Positions 54,954 to 64,000 of a stretch of DNA of 64,000 nt are shown piece by piece (the first letter of the stretch is position 1; each line of letters begins with the position of its first letter). The DNA is taken from contig WTXG01000055.1 of assembly GCA_022496185.1 (NCBI GenBank), forward strand, positions 1-64,000, read 5' to 3'. The DNA comes from Multifurca ochricompacta. Taxonomy: Eukaryota > Basidiomycota > Agaricomycetes > Russulales > Russulaceae. The notes below the pieces were generated by a model. The model searched no databases and was not told where the DNA came from. It was given only the letters and a program-made list of their open reading frames with translations. The translations under genes and the position numbers were made by a program.

Positions 54954-57900
54954 ACTGCGGTGAGATCGCTGCATTAAGGAGGCCCCAAGATGCAATAAAT
55001 AGATCCTCTATCCATGTGGTGGAGTCTTACAACTTTGCCTTACCATGACAGATCAGCCCGCCCAAGGACCAGAAGGTCAACAGCTTGATGCATCAAAAAC
55101 TCCCAAACCTATTCGACCATGTTCTCACATAAACCAAGGTAGTAAATAGTTCATTCAAGTGAAATTTGAGTGCAGCTATGAAATACTTATCCTTCCAGGT
55201 CAATGCTCTCGTCCAGTCCGAACCACTGCAGGTACACGATTAGCCGCAGCTATTGCTGTGGAGAAGCTTGATGAGTTTGGGAATCCTGTACAATCATCCC
55301 ACCGGCACCTTGCACATTCTCTCAAACACAAGACCTCTGTGAAGCGCAAGCAAGCTGTCATGAATGATGTCAATAGTGATGTAGATGATGCTGATTTTAG
55401 CGCTTCTTCTGCTGAGGATGGATCAGATGATCCTAGCAATGCCATGGAAATAAGTAATGAAGAGGTATGAGATATCTTAATGTGATTCCATGGTCAGGTG
55501 AATTAACAATTTGTAGCTAGCTGATATGTTACCCTCAAAAACCATACCAGAGGTCAGCAACAAAAAGGGCCATGTGCGCATCCTGAAATCAAAGATAAAG
55601 ACGAACCCGATGCCCACACCCCCAACGAAGAAGGTGAGGACTTGTTCTGTCGAGGTTGAGGAGATTGAAGATGAAGATACCCCCCACCGGACTGCAGCAA
55701 CGCATACCAGCGTCATTCCAACAAGCTCATTCGAAATCCCTCACCCCAAAAAGGCAAGTTTTGCCTTGCGTTTCTCACATTATTGTCTCATTGTGGGTTT
55801 TTATAGATGACTGGAAATATAAAAAGGAGTCCAATATATCTATTCTACGAGGTCATCACCAACGGGCCATACAATACCCCAGGAGAAGATGGCGATGTCC
55901 ACTATCGTTGCCTTCATGGCGCTCATAGGATTTGTACGATTAAGAAGACAATGAAATCTAATCTAAGCGGTGTGTTTCTCATCATTTTTTTGCTTATCAT
56001 TCCTGATGGATGATGCTTCCCTTAGTACTCATAAATAATCTCCGAGTCCATGTTAGGCCGATGTATCAACTCTACTACATCCTTAAGAATCGTGACGAGC
56101 CCCCAACACCTGACGAGATTGCTATCGCATCTGGAAAAAAGCAACTCGATGGACGCACTGAAGCTGAATACATAAGAAAGCTTGGTAAGTCATCTGAAAA
56201 CATCAAGAAAGCCTTTGAAGACCAGAAAGCCCATGCCACTGTAAGTAATGTTAACTTCTCAAACATTTGGATGTCACGAAGCAATGGTCAGGTTCCATGG
56301 GATCAAGAAACATTTGAACGGCTCCTCACTGAGTGGATCGTTGCCTGTGACCAGCCGTTTGATGAGGTTGAGAAACCTGAATTCATCAAGATGATGAATT
56401 TTACACACCACAATGGTGGTCCATTGAATATTCTGAAACGCGATGGGATCAAGTGGCGTGTTGTGAAGATGGGTGAGGAAACAATTGAAGGCATTTGCAA
56501 AATGTTCTCAGTAAGTATTATCTTATTTTCTTCATACCACATATTTATCCATATGAGCAGAATCTCGAGGGGAAGGTGTGCTTGTCACTGGATGCATGGA
56601 CATCGAGCAATCAGTACGCGTTTTTGGCGATTGTTGCACACTATGTAACCAATGATGGGCAACTTGGTTCGTGCTCTTCCCCTCATTCAACTGGCATAAT
56701 CTTATCATCCCCTTCCAGAGGAGTTGCTGATTGACTTCCAAGAGCTTACTGGGGAGCATTCAGGAGAGAATATGGCAGAGGTGGTTTGGGCAACACTAGA
56801 GTTATACAGTCTCATTGGAAAGGTGAGTTTCCCATCCTCAGCCTAGAAATGTGTTTCTAATCCATTTGCAGATTATTGCCCTTGTAATGGATAATGCTAG
56901 CAATAACAACACTCTAGTTAAATCACTGGAGTGGCGATGTCGACAACAGGGGGTACCATTCTCGGCGCAAGATGCACAGTTGCGTTGCATGCCGCATACC
57001 ATCCACTTGGCTGCGATCAAGGTATTACATAAAATTATATTTATTACTGTCATCATATCTAATCTTTAAATGTGAGCTTCTCAAAGGAATTGGGGCAATC
57101 TCAAAGGCTGAAGGGAAAAAAGCCACCATGCGTAGCGGCAACTACCAAGACAACGTTACAATTCCACTCTCGTGTGAACATGACAATGACGCAGCGGGTG
57201 ATAGCGAGGACGATGAGAGTGTCATAGACATACCAGACACAGATACTTATACAGCTGATGTCGATGCAGCTGACAGTGCACTGCCTGCTATTGAAAGGGT
57301 AAGTAATGGGTCCATTCTTCACCAACTAAACTGTAACATTCTGGTCAGCTTCGGAAAATAATCAAGGCTGTCCGTTCAAGCCCCCAACGTCGTCAATCTT
57401 GGGCTCGTGAAATTCAGTTTGTGCAACTTGAAGGAGGCAGGATGTTAGGTGATTGCACTGCACCACATATACTCATTCTTGATGTGAGAACCCGATGGTC
57501 GTCAATGCATCAAATGCTTCGTAAGTTATCATGGTTGTTTGTATGAGGTTTCTGACTGGCATGTTATAGGGCATGCCCTTGATTATCGCAAAACTATCGA
57601 CTCTTATGTTTCTCGAAACAAGGACCTCCATGCCCTTGAACTCAGTAACAGTGACTGGGAATCCATTGCTCTTGTGACATCTTGGCTGAAATCATTTCGA
57701 GCTGCTACTACTGAGATGTCTGCCACAAAAATTCCAATGCTTTCAATGACACATGCCATATTTTGAGGCTTGCAAGATGATATTAGAAATACTCTTCGTG
57801 ACCTTCCTGGCTCGGCGTCGCCTAGAATCAAACTCGGTCTCACAGATGCACACCGGAAGCTTAGCGATTATTACTACCAGTATGACGCATCTCCCTTCTA

Positions 57901-59744
57901 CACTTGGGCTGCACGTGCGTCAATGATTATTAAATTGGTTACTCACTAACTGTATATCTCACTAGTGCTTGATCCGCAAATCTCATACAAGGGCATGAGG
58001 GTGGACTATGATGATGATCCAGCACTCTCAGATCACCTTGAACATTCTAAGTCAAGTCTCTTCGATTATTTCAATAGAAATTATGTGAAGGCAGATGATC
58101 ATACATCATCTTCAGCATCATCTTTGCCTGTCACATCACTGCCGATTTTGGGATCACCTCCTCAGAAATCCTTCACTGCTCGGTATCGCAGAAAAGAGAA
58201 GAGCTCTACCAATGAACTTGAAGAATATTTCAAACTCCCTGCTGAAGATTTTGACACTTGTAATCCAATTCATTGGTGGATGGGTTGACGCGCGCAGTTC
58301 CCAAACCTCCTTCATTTGGCACGTGACATTCTATGCATTCCTGGTGAGTAATTTAAACTTAATAATAATCTTCTTCTTATTAATGGACCGAACCTGACAT
58401 AGGTTCTGCTGTTGCCGTTGAGAGAATATTCTCTGGTGGACGCGACACGATCTCCCTCCGTCGCACTAGTCTCAATGCGAATACCATCCGTACACTGATG
58501 CTTGTCAAGAAGCGGTTGCATCTTGCACGCATGCAAGCTGATACTTCACTGGGCCATTGAGCTGTCAATTAGTCTAGATGTTTCATTTATGCCTTAATGT
58601 AAATTGGTTTTGTGATGCCATACAATGCGCTCAAATTGCACCTGCTTAATTCTCTGGTCACCGCTTGAGGAAAATAACTTGTATCTGAAGATTCAATTGT
58701 TGATTGACTTGCATTACATTCTACAGACTCCCATTATGCTATTGTGTTATTGTACGACTTCTCATTTCTCCATCATTTTCGCTTGTATACAAGCGCGACT
58801 TCATAATATTTTAAAAGGACTCCTATTGAACTTAGAGGTTTTTATACAATTTATGCTACACTTCTAAAACCCTCTTGCACATTCCCACTTGTCTTATTTT
58901 GCATCTATAATCTCATCATTTTGGTCTGCCAGAGTCCAGATGGAGGTATGCTTGCATGTACTGGGATAGCAGTCCAACATAATTGTGATCGCATATAGAT
59001 AGATAGATAGCATAATTGATGAGATCAAAAACGCGTCATTAATTAGATATTGAGTATATACATCTCAGATCGATTATGTGATCAAATCACATTCATAAAC
59101 AAGCAAGATAACGCTAATTTAGTAGCAATATAATACATCTAAATTGTATATAAAACCACTGTATAGCTGCTATAGATAAAGCAGTTGCTATCGCATTACC
59201 GCAAGCATCTAAGTCTATAAGCTAACAAGGTGAGATAGATAATAGTATTATAGCATCTAGGTACAAGCCTGCGCCATGCCTGTTTCCATACCCTTTTGGG
59301 GCATGTTTTGATATTGCTTCTCTGACGTCTCTTTTGTGATAATGTATCTACAATTACATTTATTGAGGGAGTTCATGTTCCAGTATGCCCTATTTACACT
59401 ACTCACGCTCGTGGAAGCAAAGACAACACTTGAAGTCCCTCTATGAGTTTCAGATTATGACTGGTAAAGTTGATTGTTGGGTATTGTACTCATAAACTAC
59501 ATAAAAAGGGTGTAGAATAGCCCCAAGAATACACCTATCCATTTCTTTATCGCTTTTAGCTTCTTGCTCATGCTACCTAGCTCAACTTTATTTTCTTTAG
59601 TAATACCGTCTACTACCGTATACCGTAAAACGGCCATACCGTACCCGTACCGTACCGTAAGCAATCTGGTGAGTACCAAAAACGGTAGGTCTACGGGTCA
59701 GCCATACCCGTCCCTCACCGTCAAACGGACGGCGCGCAGCCCTA
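54954..59744 (+). mobile_element. hAT2, right part (about 4.8 kb)
   Basis: Collinear with hAT1 from 17352 to 24298 without the Tc1 insertion. Ends GGCGCGCAGCCCTA at 59744. Its left 637 bp are at 61453-62089 on the opposite strand. Right flank GTATGGGT (59745-59752) equals the left flank of hAT1. Confidence 0.9.
55045..58560 (+). pseudogene. hAT2 transposase, one visible stop
   Basis: Same exon-intron layout as hAT1: ATG 55045, stop 58558-58560. Contains the same motifs (VCLSLDAWTSS, VMDNASNNNTLV, HLAAIK, ERIFSGGRDTISL). The exon that is disrupted in hAT1 is whole here (ASMIIKLV). The clearest defect is TGA at 58286-58288, where hAT1 has CGA (MGRCAQF), a CpG-type transition. If that codon were Arg the gene could be complete, subject to checking every splice site. 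Being the least damaged copy, it is the best guide to the family protein. Confidence 0.85.
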
Positions 59745-59804
59745 GTATGGGTATGGGTACAGGTACCAACAAGGATACCCCAGGGTTACCCCTGCCAATC
59801 ACTA
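59745..59804 (+). repeat. Right end of repeat X (X3)
   Basis: GTATGGGTATGGGTACAGGT...CCAATCACTA is the right terminus of an X copy; its left part is at 8745-8947 and 16450-16722. Followed by TTTATCGC (59805-59812), present as an empty site in Y1. Confidence 0.7.
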
Positions 59805-60003
59805 TTTATCGCTCACACCTGGTGTAACAGTGGCTAACCATTCTGCAAGGAGTTTGATGTCAAAGTATATTGACCAATTAAAATGATGAGACTGTTACTA
59901 AGCATGCAAGACAAAGCAAAGAACAAGATGATTGGATTCCTGAGTTCCTGAGTTGATAAGCCTAGGAAGTGAACAACGTCATAAAAAGGAAACAGAGTAG
60001 AAC
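59805..60003. repeat. Repeat Y2, right piece (inverted)
   Basis: Reverse complement of the part of Y1 from 25296 to 25494. It ends in AGTAGAAC (59996-60003), the complement of GTTCTACT. Confidence 0.8.
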
Positions 60004-61452
60004 TAGTGAATAGCAGGGGTAACCCCTGGGTATCTTCATTGGTACCCGTACCCATACCCGTGGGTTACCCGCGGGTCACCTACGGGTTGCCTGTGTTAAA
60101 CGCGTGCAAGTTCTTTACTTGCATCGCGCATTTCGGATATCCGGCCCGGGCCATCCCGGACCAAGGAGATACACAACGCGTTCATTTATGGCTGCTTAAG
60201 ATCCCTCAATGACTCTTGTTTTATGCTCAGAAGATTAAGATAATTCATTATTCCATTTTTATTTTATTATTCTGGTCTCAATTTTATACAAGCACAACTA
60301 AAATCCACCCCAATATACAGAGATGATTAGATAGGATGTAATAGAACATTGATGAAAAACCTGTCAGATAACCACACAGAATGCAAAATAAATTGATGGG
60401 TGCATAGTTAATGATAGGGGGAACCCCTCTATATTTGTTTTGATACCCAGGTTACCCATAAAATGAAACGCGTGCAAGTTCTTTGGTTGCATCGCGCATT
60501 TCGGACAATCGGCCCGGACCATCCCGGTCTGGGAGATACACACTTGGATACAACGCGTTCATTTGTGGCTACTCAGGATCCCTCAATAATTGCTGATTTA
60601 TGTTCAGAAGATTAATTTGATTCTTTATTTACATTCTTATTTTATTTTATTTTGTGGAACAGGCATGGCGCAGGCTTGTACTTTAGATACTACTTTACTA
60701 CTATCTTATCTCACCTTGTTCTATGTACTATATCAGCTACTAGATTAAACGAACGCGTTATCTCGTTATCTCGTTTAATGATGTGATTTGATCATATGTC
60801 AGATCTTAGATGTATATTCTATGTATCTAATTAATTTGTGAACGCGTTTCTGTTGTGTTATCTATGCGTGATCACAATCATGTCAGACCAATGGAAAATC
60901 GCAGCCGCGATTGTTAAGTCAACCTTCCTTAATAGGAAGGAGATCAGACCAATATGCTGGTCCAATGTAGTCGCTGCCCTAAGCAGCCTGTAGATACACG
61001 CGGGCCTTGTTTCAGTAAACTAATTTGATAATTAGATTATAGAATAGTCTAAAGTAGTCTAGAGTGTATTTTAGATAGTGCCAGACCGGCAGAATTGATC
61101 GCGCGTTAATAAAACAGTTGCATCAGGATTTTCAAGAGAGTGGATCACTGATAACACTTTTATTTTACATCACACCGTTGATCTGCTTTGATATTTCATA
61201 GGATAACACTAGAACATATTTACTAAAACCCTGTAGCATACATCAAATAAAATATAGTCATTTGTTTGCTACAAATGTATTTTATCATTAAATTTCTGCT
61301 GATCTTGTCAATGACTGATGGCCACTTATACCCGCCAAACCCGCTGCGCGGGTACGGGTTTCTGGCGGGTGGGGAGTTGTATACCCGTACCCGTACCCGT
61401 CAAAACCCGCGGCACTTACCCGCGCGGGTATGAAAACCCTTGCTGATCTCTA
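60004..61452 (-). mobile_element. Repeat X, right copy (1449 bp, inverted)
   Basis: Same length as the left copy and identical wherever I compared them. Left flank AGTAGAAC, right flank ACCGCAGT (61453-61460): the complements of GTTCTACT and ACTGCGGT. The TSDs are thus exchanged between the two X copies. Confidence 0.85.
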
Positions 61453-62089
61453 ACCGCAGTCAACAGAAAATTGATCATTGTCCTTGTTCTTTGGATTAAA
61501 TCATAATAACAGTAGCTTCATGAAAAATGGAAGCGTACCGGCTGTTGAGATGGGCCGCTAGCGACTGGATTGTCGGGGCTCCTGATCTAATGATTATGAT
61601 AAGATAATCTAAAGTGGGTCAGATAGTTGATTCAGAGACATTGCACACACAACACATTCCTTCTTTCTTGTCACATTTAAATAACTATATTTATTCTACT
61701 TAATGTCATGCTCCTCTGAGCAGTATAAAAGGTTGCTACTCTGTAAGCGTTCACTTCAGTTTTGACCACATAAACTGAACTGAGTACTAGTTAGTTTATC
61801 TTATCTCTTGTCTTTACTATATTTAGCTAACGCTTATCTGCTATCTAAATAGGTAAAGATTCTATATTGGGGGAGTTTTGGTGGCTTAATTACAAGATTA
61901 AAGCTCATTTATTCAATGCCGTCTATGCCATCTAATGCCGTCTACGGCCGTTTTTTGACGGGTTTGGACGGCATTTGCTGTACCCATAACCGTCCGTCTC
62001 GATTATTGACTTGAGCTGGTACGGTACGGGTACGGCACCGTACTACGGCACCGTCATACCGTAGGGTACGGGTACGGCGCGCAGCCCTA
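61453..62089 (-). mobile_element. hAT2, left end (637 bp)
   Basis: On the minus strand starts TAGGGCTGCGCGCC and follows hAT1 16723-17359 closely, including the ACGGCAT subterminal repeats. It stops at the X junction. Flanked by CTCTGGAA (minus), an insertion in the ZZ unit; the uninterrupted site is near 51030-51045. Confidence 0.88.
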
Positions 62090-64000
62090 TTCCAGAGTCC
62101 GCCAAGGTCATTAAGCCTTGTATCATTCTCCTTCCTCGCTTCTTCTCTTACGCTTCTTCTTACTGTTATCCTGCTGCCAAACTATCCCGTATCCCCTGCC
62201 CTTTGCAGTGCTGGAGGTGGAGTTTGATGCCGTCCTTTCGCATTAATCGTCCTTCCACAACTGGAAATCGCAACCGCCGGCGCCTTGTGAACCTTGGTCG
62301 TCGACCTATGCCGATTCAGGTCCTTTCTGCAGTCGAAACTCACCACACGGCCTTGCAGTTTCGTGCACTCCTCGCATATATATTCTGCCCATTCTCTGTC
62401 AACTAGCGTTTTACGCACTGGTGTGGAAGGCTCCGCCAATGGAACTTGGATGACCTGCACGGTTGCCAGCGCCAGGATTGTCCCCGAGCCTACCTCGGTT
62501 AAATTGTCTGGCACCGACATGTATTCAAGCGCTTTGGCGCTGTGGATAATGGATGGACATTGGGGGCGGCGCTGGGCCACGCTGTTGACTGCAACGTCGG
62601 GAGCCTGGAAGTCAGAGTCGATGGAAATGACCCCACGCCCTGGTATCGACTCCAAGGCGCGCTGTCGCTCTTGACATTCACGCACTCTCGAGTTTGGACT
62701 AGCGCCAACGGATCTTTCAAGTGGAATGTTGGAGCAGGTAACGAATAGCGCACTGCGCACCATGGGGACCATGCGAAGGTATCCTAAGTCGCCATAGCAG
62801 CCTGTTTGCAAGTCCTCCGAGTTCTCTGCATTCGGCCGATAGGTTTGAATTACCAAAGGTGTCGAGGGCTACCGATCTCACAGTAGGCGTCGACCCCTCT
62901 ATAGCCAGCCGATCCAGGGGGTGTACAGCTTTGGGGGACTTCTCGTGTCTCTTTGCTTTCACGCGCTGACTTGGAGTCAACTTGGCATATTGCGCAACAC
63001 GACAACTCCGGCTGAATCGGGATGGTACTCTCAATGGAGCCGTTAGGTCTGTGACTCTCCTGAAAGCGCATCCGAGAACCCTGTAGGGTGGTTATCCATC
63101 GAGGTGAGATCCGAGAGAAATAACGAGTCGCTATCGACCTGCAGGTCTAGATTGGGTAGGGTGAGAGGTTCGTTGCCGCGACCACTAAATTCGAAGCCCA
63201 CAGGTGTTTCTAGTGGCGACGAATCTGACGAGGAGCTCGATGAATATGATGCGCTGTATGCGCTTACCATCCACTCGTCGAGGACCGGATTGTTGAGGGT
63301 TAGGACTAGGGGTGGCGGTCGATGGGTCCATTTGTGACCACTTATTCGCGCGGTGGGGCCTGTGCCCTCCTGCTGTACGAAGCCATTGATTCCTTGCTTG
63401 GGAACCTGCGACGGGTGATGAGCGAGCTCTCGTACTGAACAACTCTTTTTACTCACCAGAAAGTCTTCACGTAATTGTGTTCTGAATTGGTGAATCTGCG
63501 GACGCCTTTCCTGGGGCTGTGACAGGAAAATGGGGACATCCTGCGGCATCTGGCCAACGACAAAGACACAGGTCCGTTGACGCAGACTCGATATCGGTCG
63601 TCTCTCCCTATGAGTTCGAAGCGGAGAGAGGTTCCACGAGAGTGAGAAAATGGGAGAGAAGAAGGGATTTGATGTCGATGAGAACGCTGAGACAGACGAG
63701 TGGCCTTGCAAGTCTGGTAGGCTGTTTGCTACACTTGAAGGCTTGAACACACAAATGTAAATGGCTGAGAACTGGTCTGCGTCGAACATTGGTAACGTTT
63801 ATAATGCCGAAGACGTTAATGAGGCTGAATATCAGTACGTCAAAAACTGTTGAAAGTTGATAGTCCTTTCGCTACCTTTGAAGGCTGTGGCACACAATGA
63901 GATGAAGAGAAGAGACAAAGTGAGTATTTCATGGATAAGATACTCGCCTTTATATACATGAGCAAATTCCAAGCTTAGTATGCAAAGATGTAAGTAGTAT
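62090..64000 (-). repeat. Duplicated gene-like unit ZZ2 (inverted copy)
   Basis: Reverse-oriented counterpart of 49163-51030. Includes the zinc-finger-like end (62182-62856: EYICEECTKLQG, FDCRKDLNRH) and the upstream frames (63043-63789: FDADQFSAIYICVFKPSSVA, TPVGFEFSGRGNEPLTLPNL). TATA-like CTTTATATACATGAG near 63949 on the plus strand. A short deletion removes a few residues relative to ZZ1 (VRECQERQ against VREEVACQERQ), and a small insertion (NNPVLDEWMVSAYSAS) is present. It runs off the window. Confidence 0.75.

Noticed and set aside
53505..61452. Treating 53505-61452 as one large composite transposon with inverted ends
   Set aside because: The outer flanks differ and the TSDs match only crosswise between the two X copies, which fits an inversion and not co-transposition.
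1..64000. CRISPR arrays, rRNA genes, bacterial operons
   Set aside because: None seen; tandem repeats present are microsatellite or LTR-internal, and the gene structure is eukaryotic.

Overview
The window looks like a transposon graveyard from a filamentous basidiomycete, most likely an agaricomycete. The evidence is short GT..AG introns of 60-76 nt, chromodomain-bearing Ty3/Gypsy elements, fungal Ty1/Copia elements, an APE/RNase H LINE, multi-intron fungal hAT transposases and a TPR-CHAT gene. Only one apparently intact host gene is visible: the TPR-CHAT protein at 44768-48032. Almost everything else is mobile DNA, nested up to four levels deep. Target-site duplications (TSDs), empty sites and paralogous copies inside the window allow most insertions to be dated relative to each other.

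Layout, left to right. 1-1592: the 3' end of a Gypsy element (Gypsy-A), itself hit by an LTR, sits in the leader of Copia-1 (to 7065). Copia-1 sits in the third ORF of an older Gypsy (Gypsy-C, 7066-8744). That element lies in a fragment of the MITE-like repeat X (8745-8947 and 16450-16722), which was split again by the complete Gypsy-B (8948-16449). 16723-24298 is hAT1. Its transposase gene is broken by a palindromic Tc1-like element (20328-22460) that carries a solo Copia-type LTR. 24299-26120 is low-information repeat Y1. 26121-26814 is a small MITE with a solo LTR. 26909-44564 is a LINE of about 7.7 kb, swollen to 17.7 kb by a solo LTR (32850-33330) and by Copia-2 (34478-43913, minus strand). 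Copia-2 carries a second palindromic Tc1-like element in its 3' LTR and a 1.3 kb solo LTR between gag and protease. The CHAT gene follows, then a LINE relic, a zinc-finger-like duplicated unit (49163-51030), a 5'-truncated LINE copy, a Copia relic and repeat Y2. The right part (53505-62089) is a second hAT copy rearranged by an inversion between two 1449-bp X copies. The window ends in an inverted second copy of the zinc-finger-like unit.

How it fits together. The TSDs show clean insertion chemistry: 5 bp for LTR elements, TA for Tc1, 8 bp for hAT and X, 14-17 bp for LINEs. The exceptions are informative. The two X copies have cross-matched TSDs, which is the signature of ectopic recombination and inversion. 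hAT1 and hAT2 also show unmatched ends. Sequence differences between LTR pairs and between the hAT copies fall almost entirely at CpG sites, which points to methylation-driven decay. The strongest candidates for something little described are (i) the reciprocal palindromic Tc1 elements, (ii) a duplicated hairpin plus splice-acceptor-like module in the Copia-type LTRs, and (iii) the zinc-knuckle third ORF downstream of integrase in two Gypsy copies. Many coding frames carry single-base indels. Some could be assembly errors, but the 1055-codon CHAT reading frame is intact.
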